A DNA stretch of 64,000 nt. Origin: Branchiostoma floridae. Taxonomy: Eukaryota > Chordata > Leptocardii > Amphioxiformes > Branchiostomatidae. The DNA is taken from NCBI RefSeq assembly GCF_000003815.2, contig NC_049980.1, forward strand, positions 19,614,348 through 19,678,347, written 5' to 3'. This document shows, piece by piece, positions 11,701 through 23,775 of this stretch; within the stretch, counting starts at the first letter, position 1; each line of letters opens with the position of its first letter. A program made the position numbers and the translations under genes. The notes beneath the pieces are model-generated. The model did no database searches. It worked only from the letters and a program-made list of their open reading frames with translations, and was not told the DNA's origin.

Positions 11701-14404
11701 GGCCTCCTTAACTTGCCGGCTAGTTATATGATTTAGAGGAAAGAATGTGTCACAATCAAGTTGGTATGAAGCCGGGCACACTAAGTATCCAATAAGTGAA
11801 TTAAATGATGCAATCTGCATCTTTGTTGTGTTTTGTCTGACCTTTGCCTCTTCCCCCATGAGCTCAATGAAAACGGCCTGAAAGCCGATTTAAGCTTCTC
11901 ACAAATAAACATAATTAAACATACAGCTTATCAGCGACTAGTTTCTCTATTTAAGCGTGTTCAGTCATTAGTGCAGTTTGTAGCTCTTTCGCGTGTAGGA
12001 GCAGTAGCTTTCTTTATCTGAACTTAGATCATGGGTCATTTGTTGTTGTTGTTGTTGTGAAAATGGACAGTATTTATAAGAACAAAATGTGCCAGCAAAG
12101 TTGTGCAGTGTAATTTTGGTGCTTTACGTGTACAACTAACTTCGTGGCTTCATACTTTTGGCTTCATCCTTTTTAGCGACGTCTCAGGAGCGGATGCACT
12201 CTATATCTACTTAACGCTTCTTTTGTCATTATGTTTCCAGATATGAGAAAGAGGCTACCATCAGGAAAGAGCTAGAAAACAAGCTCTCAGAGGCTAGGGA
12301 GGTTAGTGCTCAAAACGTGGTGACTTAGAAATAGGCAGATAAAACCTTTAAATATCTTATGCGTCTCCCAAATTATATTCAAACATAAATTTCTTAATAT
12401 GTAATTTAATAGGGAGATGGCATTTTCCCTGTTTTTTTTACCAGTATGATAAACTGAAGTCATATTTTTGGCCACGCCTCAGGGATGGAGGAATTTCTGT
12501 TTGTCCTAACATGTACTTTTCTACTCCACGCTAGGAGATCACCGCGCTGTCCGGGATTAACAGGCGACTGAAGGGTGATAACGAGGCTCTGAGAAAGCGG
12601 TGTCACACCGATGAGATACACTGCAGCACCGGCCTCATGGACATGCGCAGTCACTACGAGAAGGTCGTCAGGAACACCAAAAGGGACCTGGAGGTGTACT
12701 ACATGGAGAAGGTAGGTAGCGGCTGTAGACGCTGTGAGAAAACTGTAATCTCAGAGCAGACGACTTTGGGTAACATGAACAGAGAAAATGTGCATCACCA
12801 CGGAGTGACATAGAAAACGAATAAAGAGACGTGAAATAATGCCGTCAGCGCGCCTTTCCATCTCGCAAACGGCTGTTGCCATTTGAAAGGTCGCCATGAT
12901 GCCATATCGCTGATAGGCCGATGCCATACTAGTATTCTCCAAACACATCATAACCTTTCGAGTGGGCTGAAATTAATGGAAGAAGGCAGTGTACCAGCTA
13001 GCGTAAAAAAGCGTCTTTAGTCGTAAACCTAACCGTCTTTGCTATGAAACATCACGCGTGTACCGGTACCGTTCTGCGATATGACAAATAGCAATGGCCA
13101 TTCATGAGAAGGAAATTAGTGCTACAGATTTACATGTTAGTCTAGATATCAGAACTGTCTTGACCGAAAACAGAGTAGTCAAAGAAAGTATGAAATACAA
13201 ACAGCTATTTTGGAGCAGAAGCATCACACACTTTCTCTCGCCTTCTGTGATTTCGCACGTTGAAGCCCCATTAGTTCGTTCACATCAGTCATCACGTTGA
13301 AGGACCATAAGTTCATAATAGCTACGCTGTTGCCATGCCCGCAGGTTAGACGTGTTACGGATGAAGCCAAACGGCACGCGGTGGAGCTGGGGAGGGTCAC
13401 AGCAGACTGGAAAGACCTGTCGGAACAAATCAGGAGTCTACAGACGGAAAACGACCGGCTACGGAGAATGGTAGGTGTTACTATAGATGTCTGCATTTGG
13501 CCTTATACTGGTACATGTAGGTTCGTTGAATCATTTGTTTTGAATGACTGAGACTGAGAGTGGTGTATATGACAGAGAAAAAGGTAATACAAAGAGTTTT
13601 CCCCTAGTATATGAAACACTTTCTGTGCAAAAATGCAATCTCCATGGGTATCGTTACAACGATTCGCACAGCTTTGGAGGTGATGCTGTGTTTGATACCA
13701 TGGTTATGGTATTGTGTCCTCGCCACATTGCCATCTAGCGGAATCAGCAAATATTACAGCATCATCAGTCCTACAGCCAAGTTCATTTTCGTTCAAGGCC
13801 TATGAATTTCAATTCGATTTCAAAGAAATAGAAATAGGAAAAGGGTAAAGAAAAATTATCTGTATGCTATCTTTTTTGACCAATGGATAAAACTCATGAG
13901 GCGCTTTGGGCCAATTTTATTTCCCGTCACCTTTCTGGGGCCTTTCTGTCACCGAAATTCCTGTTAGTCACTTAGTGTCCCCGACGTGCCTAGCATTCAA
14001 ATGCCAATACCGGAAGGGTGCACAGACACAAACGGGTACAGAGACACTAACGGCAAGTGATGACAAAACCTCCGTTTCACGAAGGTAAAAACTATTAATC
14101 ATGTCTTTTTGTCTTGTTTATTCTACAGGCTGGATTCAAAGCACCCTCATCATCATCAGCAGCAACAACAACAGCCAAGACATCCTCAGGGGTTGAAAAA
14201 GCTCCCACCAAAACCGTCACCTTCCACAACGGGCCTGTGTCGGAGTCCAACTCAAGCACGAGGACAACCAAAGTCAGGGTCAAATACGTAGATGCTGCCT
14301 CGACGTCCTCCAGTTCTGACGAAGACGACACTCAGACGACATCAGTGCGCGCGAAAAGCAAGATTAGCTCCAACGTGAAAATATCTAAAGTTAGTAATGT
14401 GTAG
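7932..14404 (+). CDS. Intermediate-filament-like protein 1, short rod
   Basis: Five exons join in frame: 7932-8704, 12241-12301, 12535-12711, 13345-13470 and 14129-14404 (stop TAG 14402-14404), 470 residues. Residues 1 to about 230 form an Arg/Ser/Tyr-rich head typical of cytoplasmic IF proteins, with five 8-residue SPRALSPV repeats near 183-222. About 258-379 is coiled coil. Exon 2 is 61 bp (YEKEATIRKELENKLSEARE) and exon 4 is 126 bp, the sizes of vimentin exons 2 and 5, and HYEKVV...EVYYMEK matches the end of vimentin exon 4. A Ser/Thr-rich tail of 91 residues follows. The rod is far shorter than the usual 310-350 residues: coil 1A is not recognisable, the region equivalent to the 96 bp exon is missing, and coil 2B with TYRKLLEGE is absent. 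It may assemble poorly alone or only with a partner. The frame and splice sites are clear; function as a filament is inference. It is a tandem paralogue of the gene at 27649-44323. Confidence 0.85.
8478..8597 (+). repeat. 24 bp coding minisatellite (five SPRALSPV units)
   Basis: Units lie at 8478-8501, 8502-8525, 8526-8549, 8550-8573 (SPRALSTV) and 8574-8597 (SSRALSPV). Each unit offers Ser-Pro sites of the kind phosphorylated by proline-directed kinases. The opposite strand is also open here, which is a by-product of the repeat. Confidence 0.93.
8705..12240 (+). other. Intron 1 of IF-like gene 1
   Basis: Starts gtaggg and ends tttccag. It contains a LINE reverse-transcriptase C-terminal remnant (10591-10713) and a TTG microsatellite near 12040. 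No other exon is seen. Confidence 0.8.
10591..10713 (+). mobile_element. LINE remnant: C-terminus of a non-LTR reverse transcriptase ORF
   Basis: The 40-codon frame ending at TAA 10711-10713 reads YSGTVLWNSLRENVRQAPSL then SSFKNLTRLEIM. The LWNSLP-xx-R-xxx-S-xx-SFK pattern is the characteristic C-terminus of CR1/L2/RTE-type reverse transcriptases. It is followed at about 10770-10820 by short ATGATGAATTGTA/ATTGTAT repeats, as in LINE 3' ends. It is 5'-truncated and dead. Confidence 0.68.
12241..12301 (+). CDS. IF-like gene 1, exon 2 (61 bp, coil 1B)
   Basis: Acceptor tttccag, donor gttagt. Exactly 61 bp, phase 2 in and phase 0 out, encoding YEKEATIRKELENKLSEARE after a split Arg. Vimentin-type exon 2 is also 61 bp at the same place in the rod. 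Confidence 0.88.
12535..12711 (+). CDS. IF-like gene 1, exon 3 (coil 1B end and coil 2A start)
   Basis: Acceptor ctccacgctag, donor gtaggt, 177 bp in phase 0. It ends with the HYEKVVRNTKRDLEVYYMEK pattern, matching the YExxAxxNxxEAExWYxxK segment of type III IFs. Confidence 0.85.
13345..13470 (+). CDS. IF-like gene 1, exon 4 (126 bp, coil 2)
   Basis: Acceptor gcccgcag, donor gtaggt. Exactly 126 bp (42 residues) of heptad-like coil ending LQTENDRLRRM, equal in size and position to vimentin exon 5. Confidence 0.87.
14129..14404 (+). CDS. IF-like gene 1, exon 5 (Ser/Thr-rich tail)
   Basis: Acceptor ttctacag. It encodes AGFKAPSSSSAATTTAK and onwards, with an acidic Ser cluster (STSSSSDEDD), ending KISKVSNV and TAG. 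It replaces the exon that in typical IFs would encode coil 2B. Confidence 0.85.
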   Translation, partial: AGFKAPSSSSAATTTAKTSSGVEKAPTKTVTFHNGPVSESNSSTRTTKVRVKYVDAASTSSSSDEDDTQTTSVRAKSKISSNVKISKVSNV

Positions 14405-14941
14405 ATAACGTGGGGTGCACGACTGCCGTACGTTGCGTTGGCGGTGTTGCAGTGCGTTTCAAATGGAACTTCTGGATGTGAATATAATGCAAAAAGTATG
14501 ACTAAAGAAAAGAAACACTTAACGTACCGCAACTGCAGTGAGGTACCCCCTTAAACTTGCGGCCCCTAGTAATGTTACCATTACTTTAACCTCTACTCTA
14601 GATGATAATAGACCTTACTACTCGCATGAGGCAGATAAAGTTACTGGATCTCACTGCGGAGAATCTGTTGGGGCGACAGTCTGTAACCATCGAACTGACG
14701 AATCTTTATTATGAGAGGATATACCTTTGGTAAATTTGGTGCTATTTCAAATAGCCTGCGGAAGCTTGTACTGTCACCTTCAGTTCTGGTAGGGTAGCTT
14801 GTATGGGCTCATGGTGGCAAGAAAGAACACATGTTTACATATAAATCGAAGGTGCAATGGTTGTCAATGTTATATTTATTGAAAAAAATATGTCAGCGAT
14901 ATCTTTTTAAAATATGATAAGTTGCATTTTATTACCAATGG

Positions 14942-14947
14942 AATAAA
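14942..14947 (+). terminator. Polyadenylation signal AATAAA for IF-like gene 1
   Basis: First AATAAA downstream of the TAG, 538 bp away, giving a 3' UTR of ordinary length. Confidence 0.5.
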
Positions 14948-17902
14948 TACAAGTCATCCGTCTGTCGAGTGTGGTCTAGGTGGAGTCCTTTGTTTCACTC
15001 AGTAGCTATGCTTACGTTGTCTAAGTTTAGGTATCAACTTGAGTTAATTGAGAGCAAGGTAACGTTATATGTACTGCAAATGTTGAAGTGCATGGAACGT
15101 TATGGTTTTGTTCTCGCGGTTTTTGTGGTGACCTCTCCACCGCGAATATGCATTTTCGAAGTACTGCATTACAGAATTGGTTCAACCGCGAACTTCAAAA
15201 ACTGCAAACAACACCTGTCCCGTGTACCGCGAAAATAAGTACCTGTGAAAGTAGGTGAAGTTGCAGTGCATGTGTGCCTGTAGTGATACTTGCTGCTCCC
15301 GTGACGTCATCATCTGCCGTGCGCACTTGTTTGGCAGTGATCAGACCTTTTCAAGAATACGTCAGGCACTATGGGTTGCGCAGGGGTGAATGGACACATA
15401 TTGTGTCTATATTGCCATGGTTATTCTTTTCTTTGTGCAATTGCCCCTCTGCTACCCCTAATGCCCCGCGTTTCCCAGAATGCAACGTGATCTGTGAAGG
15501 TGTCCATGGCCTCATCAATCCGGACTTAAATTACTGTTATCTGCTCAAGAATCCGAAGGTTACAGCAGCATTTGGCAGGCACTATTCTTACTTGACACTC
15601 ATGATGATGCCATCATATCCATGAATATAATAGAGACATGTATGTCACATTTGAAAGATTGAAAGCCGTAATGCAATTATAGTCCCCCCGTCTCTCTCAT
15701 GGGGCCAGCTAATCAGAGATGACTTTACATCAGGCCCACGGATGTCTCTGCCAACTCTCTGGATTGTTGAAATATTGCCAAATAGGGAGAATTAACATAC
15801 CGGGAGCCATACTAGTAGTGGGCCACAGGGTTGCCAACATGTTTCTCGCGCATACCATGGACCCTACTTAGTAATTTATTTAACAACCCAATGCGTCTGG
15901 TAGATTGATTACATTATAAATACTTTGCGAGTTGGGTGCTGAGTTGTTTTATGTACTGATAACGCCCATCAGTCTAATTAGGTGATCTTCCCGATATCTG
16001 CTTGGAGATTAAGGGTGAACGCCTGGCTTCCCTCGTAGCAAATTTTGGTCCGGGTACGTGCTGAACCGAGAATAATTGATTACCGGTGGGGTTTGGTAGG
16101 TGGGAGGATGCTATCATCTTATCCACGGCACGCCGCAGGAAGCTAAACATTCTGTACCAACAAAATATTACCTTGGCCTTGGCTGTACGGAGGAGTGTTA
16201 CCTCCGCGGTATTTAAGTAATTTGTACACACTCGTGGGTATTAACAGTGCAGAGAGCGCCCTGACACCAATGATCTTTATTAATAGGGCAGGTCAGGTTT
16301 GCTGCAGTGGTGTTGAGGGGACTCTCGCGTCTCCCGTCTGGTTTCTATTTTCCACGGCACGAAGAAGATAAAACCTCCTCCCTGTAGTCTTACTAAAACC
16401 ACAGGTACTGGTTTAGTGATTTTTGCCATAAATCGATCCTTTAGCGTGTTTTTTTTTTGTGCAGCACTTTTTTCACCATGTAAAAGAGGTCAAAGAGAAC
16501 CGTGGCACGACCCTTGTTCCGGTCGAGGGGCACTTCTGGATACTTCATCAAGCTTTCCGGCGATACCACTTTCAGGGGTCGTCGCAAGGAGACAAAAATT
16601 TATGTTCTACCAGATATGGACATTCTAGATTTAAAATAAATCATCCTTCCGTGTTTCTATCTTTAGATATTTGTGGGATTGGGGTTAGAAATATAGAAAC
16701 ACTTGTGGGCACATGTGGGCGATTCACATCCGTATCTCGGAATGTTGAGTAAACCCCTGGGAGAGTCCATTTCTTCTCCAGTGGTGACGCCAGAGCGGGT
16801 TGCGGTGTGACACTTGTCAGGATTCAGTGGGGTCATCTGTGGTGTGTGCTGCTGGTACTGTGGTGGTGTGACACTGTGTGCTAGCTGAGCTGAGACAGAA
16901 GGGGAAGTTTGGTGTGATCTTCATCCTCACATCTTCAGTACGCAATAGTCCGCGGGTCGGACAAAGCTACAAGGTAAGGAAAGCATATGGCAACTGCTGT
17001 ATTCCTGTGCTATAGACTGTGTTGTAGATCGCTTATTTCAGTATACTAGTAGTTATCTATCTCAGAGGCAGATTTGTTTTCCATGATTTTGTTGATACAT
17101 AATTTAGAGTTCCAACAAATCGGCAATTCCGGATCAGTTGTGTTCAGTATATTCTACTGTGTTATTTCTGATAGTATATAAACATACTTCTTCTTTTTGC
17201 TGCTCTTTCAGAGCACACTTTTTTTTCTGTGCTTCATGGTTGTTGCTTCGAAGATGCTATTAAATCGTTTGTAACTACTAGTATTAGTTTCTCAACGGCC
17301 TGCATTGTGTATCAACAAACTACAGTGTGTTTGTTACTAAACACTGTGTTCGATTTTGCTGGAAATCCGAGTATAGATCAGTAGACGTGGCCCAACCGGT
17401 TTTCGTGCATTCCATGGTGGTCTCTCGTTTGTGGACCACAGTTTTCACGAAGGGCGGCCATATGGAGCCACAGACTGAAAGGGCGTCTGCTAACCATGTG
17501 GCGAGGCCTGCTTCCGATTAATCTAAAATAAATGGCGTTATGAATCACAACAATAACACGTCGCATCTCCAATACCGGGGTGTTTATTTTGGGCACTGTG
17601 ACCACCAGTACGTGTCAGTACAGCTTATATAGTTCCATATGAGGGCCCAGAGAGAGCCAGACTACTGAACTGATCTATCCACTACGCTAAGAATGTGGTC
17701 CCCAGGGCAGCCATGCGGAGTTATCTAATGGTGACTGTTGAGTTCTATACTATGAGTGAGCATGGGCACTGCGGTAAAATACGGGACGCAGTATTGGAAA
17801 TATACGGCATCTAATAACGTCATGGGTGAGCTGAAATCGATGAATGACTGGTCACTCAAAATTGTGTTTTGAAGGACTCACTAGAAGTTCTTACAGCTCC
17901 AG

Positions 17903-18005
17903 ATAAACAAACCACATGTAACGTTAGTGCGACGTAAATACTGATGTCAATGGTATAAACAAACCACGTGTAACATTAGTACAATGTAAATGCACCCGTC
18001 AATGG
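17903..18005. repeat. Two-copy diverged tandem duplication, 52 bp
   Basis: ataaacaaaccac(a/g)tgtaac starts at 17903 and again at 17955, and both copies end gtcaatgg. Several substitutions separate them. Confidence 0.75.
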
Positions 18006-21000
18006 TTACCCACTTAACATCTGTCAAGTACAAGTTTAAAGAGGTGAGCTAGCATTAACTTTAATATTAGACGGGACTTGTACAAAAGCAATGCGCATTA
18101 GTTTTCGTGACAGCACTTCAATTTGGTTTTTTTAGTAAATGAATAGGCTACGCTGGAACATGTATAAGATGTATGATGATGATGATAGTACAAGCGATAC
18201 GTTTTAGTTTCCAGGAGTACTTTTTTTCTAATTTGCAGTAGTGTAGAGCATGGCGCCAACTTTTTCCCTGTAACCCAAACAACACAAAAATGAGGTCTTG
18301 CTCATTGCATGCAATCATTGCAATGTGATTTGATTGTGGTCGTGACCTTCGCTGTCTTAATTTCGAATATTTCAGTGCCCCAAAAAAATTCCGATAACCC
18401 CAACCCAAGAGGAATGTTTGGGCTAGTCTTTCAGAAATAATGTTTTCACCATAAACTTCTCCCTGTAGACCACAACTTCCCACACCCTTTCTCCAAAACA
18501 TTCTCCCTTCGCTCGTATAGTTTATGTAAGCCAATATAAACATTCTCCCGGAAAGGAACACTTCACACTGGTAGCTAAAAAACAGCACTGAAATCTGTGT
18601 ATGGATGGATGTTTTTACATTTATCATCAAATGTACTCGTATGTCAACTGTGTCCAACCAAATGACCATGTTTTGGCTCGGCGATAACCTGTTAAGTTAC
18701 TGTACGATGTATAATTAATTACACCAGCATAATGCATACAGGTTTTAGACGTAATGGGGATACCTCCTGTTAACAGGACTACTTTCGATGAGAGTAATTT
18801 CTCGCAAGCTGATTTGAGTAGCAAAAAAATGGAGTGTTTTTGCGCGGTAATGCATCCTCAGGTCTGGCAGCCAAACTAGCGGGGGGGGGGGGGACAGGAC
18901 AGCGAGTCCAGGAGCCCCGGTGGTAATCGTATGGTACCCAGGCTAGTAAAACTGGACTAGCATGCTGAATATTTTACCAGCTCGGAACTCGACTTCCTAT
19001 CACTTCCACAAGTCTGACCTTTTCGGCGACACCATCTTTTCCACTCACTTCCTCCTGCCACTCGACTGACAGTGTATACAAATAACAACGAACGCACACA
19101 AACACAACATCCAGACACATCGAAAATCAGCCTCCCAAGAGGCAACAAACAAATACAAATCAAGAAAAATGAGAGTGGTTAAGTATTAGTACTACGGAAG
19201 TGAATTACCTGCGGGTCTAGCCCAACTGCCCAAGGCTCTTCCGGCGTTTATAATAATGTTTATTGCAAAATCATGCCCGAGGGCTAATTGCATACACAAT
19301 CTCAAGAACTAAAAGAGGTAAGTACATAAAAACTAGTGTCTAATCAACTATTATTATTATTATTATTGAAGGATGTATACCGGATAAGCAATTAGCATGC
19401 GTGTGTGCTAGTGCTGAACGTACTTCCTCCAAAATATCCAATTGGATTATATCATAGAGGCTTGTGTTTATAGAAAAATTCTAATGTCTAATGCCGGCGA
19501 CACTGTCATTGCACACGGTTCGTGAACACCTTGACCGAGAGTTGTAAGATATACGATGTAAGTTGTAAGTTATAAGGGAAAGGTAGAGGTCACTATCGGG
19601 GCACTGCGGGGGAGTCCGTGTGGTATCTTGTCTATCTGACTTGACGCAAACCTGATATTCAGTAACCTGACACCATCAGAAGAGATTTAAGACTATTTTA
19701 GTCGTGGAATGCAATAATCAACATCTTGGAAGGGATGCCGGATTTTCTAGGGTATAATTAACCATCCAGTCCATCATTAGAACTGGGGTAAAGATCTACC
19801 CCGCAGCGAGTCGGTCCCGATACAGACGTATAACGAGGCGTGGTGACGTTTGTAAGGGTCATGTGGGGCCTGCAGTTTCATTGATGTTTGGTCTACAGCT
19901 AGCTTGGGCGGTGAGATATAAATAAGAGTTGACTCGGCTGTTTATCTCTGCAATATGATGATACTGAATTGCTTTGTTGTTTGTTTGTAATGCCAATAAG
20001 TAACGCAAGACTCGTTCATTTCTTCCTTCGTGTGATTTTCTGAGTGAAGTCGAATGAATGTGTATGTTAAAGCGGGGTAGATCTGAATATGGGAATAGTG
20101 TATTTTTCATTGCACTTGGACCCAACTATACTTTTTAGTGTCATTTTATTGGATTGCGGGCATGAAAAGTGATTTACTTAAGAGCATTTTAGTCGCGAAT
20201 CCTGCTAATCAAACGTTACCAGAGTGTAACGATCTTTCATCCCCAGTAGTGATGGACCCGTACATAGTCTAGACAAACACGAGCGACCCCGTACAGGGTT
20301 GACGTTGACAAGTGCAGGGCGAGAGATGACGCGCGGTTATGGGATGTTGTCCAGCCTCCACCAGCCCTGCAGAAGGTACAGAACACAATCAATCTTATAA
20401 TGTCGTTTCGAGGAACATGTCAACGAGAGTAACAAAACAGTGCTGATAATGTCCTCAGCACCCCGGAAAAGTCACACATCCTGTAAGCTATAGCTTGTCC
20501 ATGTGCTTTTAACTAAGACGGCAGGATAATGGATACAAATGTACATTCTTCAGACTCCTTTATTCCCATGTTTGGAGCGTGGTCCAGTTTCGCCTAACCC
20601 CTCTAGATCCTCTTGGTCAGACAGATTTAGATAGATGTTGAACTGTTGAAGTGGTATTTGTGTTTTACTATGAAAATATAAGCGGTTTATTTTGAAAGGT
20701 TCTGAAAAATCCAGCAATCAACTTTGGTCGACGACGCTGTAGTTATACTAATAGATGAATCTGGAAGGAAAAGGTTGACCTCTGAAAATAAGTTGAATTG
20801 TCTCACTGGTAACACTTACAGCTTCTGTAGGTCTTATAGCCTAACATGGTCTTCTATATATAAATGAGATAGTTGTAGTTTATCAGTAGGGTATAGCTTT
20901 ATTAGTACTCTTCCAGCGGAGGGTCACGGAAGAGACAGTAATACTAGTACCTCACTCTGATTTGTATGGTACCCATTTCTGTCGGTTTCTACTTGAAGAA

Positions 21001-21087
21001 TAATAGTCTTACAGACAAGTTACTGTAAGTAGGTCACAGTAATGAAAACCAGCCCAATTATCAATCTGTACAACTGGATAAGTAGCC

Positions 21088-21208
21088 TTAGCCTGGGTAC
21101 CATCCTATTTCTACCGGGGTTCCCTACACTCACTTCCCTAAAAAAAGTATTTTTTAGGGGTAGCGAGTGTAAGGAGCCCCGGTAGAATACGGATGATACT
21201 CAGGCTAA
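21088..21208. mobile_element. Foldback MITE-like hairpin element
   Basis: Two arms of about 58 bp are near-perfect inverted repeats: the left begins TTAGCCTGGGTACCATCC and contains CTACCGGGG, the right ends CGGATGATACTCAGGCTAA. The centre is CCCTAAAAAAAG/TATTTTTTAGGGG. A single arm of the same family lies at about 18911-18948. Confidence 0.75.
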
Positions 21209-21314
21209 AGTAGCCTGATTTAATCGCGCTTCTCAGGCCCGTCTACAAGCTCCGGATAGCGGAGTTTGCGTTACACAGCAGGCTACTGGATAAGATACGG
21301 AGGTTACCCCCAGC

Positions 21315-22283
21315 GGGTTTACGGAAAAGCCTGGGCCCAGCAGGCTAGCCTGCAGGCTAGCCAGGCCACCCTTTTTGGGCCCCAAGGCTATTGATGGGGT
21401 TTGACCCATTAATAGATTTTTTAAAACCTACAACTGGGTAACCGACAATTCCAGTGCATGCAGGGTGCATTTGACAGAAGGTAACAGTTTGGTCATATCT
21501 ATGGGGGATTGGGGTTCAATGGTTTACAGCAATGAACAATCAACATCAACTACTGTTACTTCAAGGATTATTAGTACATTTACTTTTCCTTTGACTATAC
21601 TGGCAGTCATTCCTACAATACAGTATAGTGGCTATCAGTAACTGTCCTGCATGAGAGAAACGAATAGCACAACCATCACTAACGTTACACGTCATATTAT
21701 ACACCCCCCTCACATATAATTGACACATATAAACACATAACATGCATCCATTCCTACATCCATGCTCACTGACACTTGACGTTTGAGACATCTGTTTCAA
21801 ATTTGATGTTTTGGCAAACAGCCCCTATCCTACAGGACCAACTGTTGTCTTGGGTTACCACTGACCCAGTTTTTCAACAAAGAAATTTCATGTACAAACA
21901 CACACACAGTGACAGACACTCTCATACATGCATGACATCTGTTTTGAATTTGATGTTGTGCGCTATCATTTCCTGACCTAGTATTCTTTATATCGCCTAG
22001 TACCCCTCCCCTTCAGTCTTAACATTTCCAGCATTTTCTGTTGTATATTACTTGGAATTTAGTTTATGATTGTTTTCTTCCAGTCTTGGTTGAGTTATTC
22101 ATTGCAAGCCCAGCAATATGATCAACTGTTACCTTTCCCCATCCCAGCCCCATCCCACCCACAGCTGGGATTGTCAAAAACTTCAGCTGCAGGCCAAACC
22201 CCATGCATAGCCTTGGGGCCCAGAAAAGGTAGTCTTTCAGGCTAGCCAGCCCAGCTCCTGGGCCCAGGCTTTTCCGTAAACCC
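21315..22283. mobile_element. About 970 bp element bounded by long imperfect inverted repeats
   Basis: The left arm (21315-21500) begins GGGTTTACGGAAAAGCCTGG. The right arm (22116-22283) ends with its reverse complement. Both contain GGCTAGCC-CAGGCC-type stretches, TGGGCCCCAAGGCTA and GGTAACAGTT at matching distances. The interior holds a direct repeat, gacatctgttt(c/t)aaatttgatgtt, at about 21786 and 21938. No coding capacity; non-autonomous. Confidence 0.65.
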
Positions 22284-23636
22284 ACTCCCAGCCCTATTTC
22301 CGTGGCACACACGGAACATTGACTCCACACTGACACTTGCCACTGACACTTCCACACAGTGAAAGGCAACAGGGACCAGTGAGTAGCCATTAAAACGACA
22401 ACGTCAACAGGCGCTAGTAAAGAAAACACACTTGCAAAAGATGCTGCATTCATGTTTACTTAGAACATAGAACAGCTACAAATATGTCAATTAAGGTCAT
22501 AATTATCATAATTATAAGGTACCTTATCATGACTCACCTGGCCGTCTGACCCCGAGACCTTTGTCACCTGTACATCTCTAACGACGGTTAGACTCCTGAA
22601 CAGGAAGACAGGACATCCGTTGAGACAAAAGAACATGAAATCTGGTTGGAATCTAATTGCGCGCTGTTGGCTACAGCACTACCGCTGGTCCTGTATGTAG
22701 ACAGTAAATTGTTCAATCTGATCACTTTTTGGGATAGTAAGAATCTGATGAACTGCAGGTAGCACATGTCTACTCATCCATGATACGGGGAGGGGGCAGG
22801 AAGAGGCTACTGATTCGTATGGAAAATGACCTTACAGACCTCTCGGAGGACAAAAAAAGTAGCAGAAATAGCCAAAGTAGGAGGAATATTTAGTGAATGG
22901 ATTCTGTTATGGCAGCCATAATAGGGCGCATTTGTCAGCAGTGTTTTTTTCTTCGTTTTTCTCGTCTGCAAACGCTGCTGTAGGAGTTAGATTTGAAGCC
23001 CTATATATATAAACTGTTAGTACTGATACAGTGATAGGTGCACATCCTTTCTAGATGCGTCTATTTACTTACAATAGGGTGACACGGTCCATTGTTTATC
23101 TAAGGCCGTGATTGTGTGCATAGTCACCTGGATAGTGCAACGTGCCGTCCGACCGGTTAGACAGACAAGTGTCGCTGTGACTAATGTCAACAGAAGGCGA
23201 TATCAAAGATGCCGGCCACAGAATGTAGAACAACTGGAAACGTCAGTACATGTACATGTTTAACGAGCCATAGATTAGATGGGGTATAATGATACATGCA
23301 CATGTATCTATCAAAGTGTTGGTTGGTCTATTTCTCACTCTTTCACTGTCATTACTCCAATGGTCCACTAATGTTTAATAAATCATTACTATGATTGAGA
23401 TATTGTACACTAGTATAATTTGGCATCTTAATATTATTATTTTTTTTTGTTTCAGAACGAAAATTTGACCTCAAATGTTATGGAAGGCTAACAAAAAATT
23501 GTAAGGCGAGGGGGTAAACCCAGGTCTTTGCTTTACCACTAAAAATACTTGTAGCTTAACCTTTCTATATATGTGTAACATTAAAAGTTCGTGGGAGGAC
23601 AGAGTTTGCCTTCGTGGGCATCCTATCTATAGATAG

Positions 23637-23775
23637 ATGTGTGTGTGTGTGTATCTCAGTACTAGGTGTGTGTGTACATCTCAGTACTAGATGTGTATGT
23701 ATATCTCAGTTATGTGTGTGTATACCTCAGTACTAGATATGTGTACATATCTCATTACTAGATGTGTGTGTATAC
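23637..23775. repeat. GT-rich minisatellite with ATCTCAGTACTAG core
   Basis: About four to five units of (gt)n followed by (t)atctcagtactag(a/g), spacing near 30 bp, with diverged last units. Confidence 0.8.

Noticed and set aside
18148-18669. 173-codon minus frame
   Set aside because: No recognisable motif or splice context; ends in low-complexity Ile/His from an ATC/ATG run.
22064-22453. 129-codon minus frame
   Set aside because: Mostly the right arm of the inverted-repeat element at 21315-22283.
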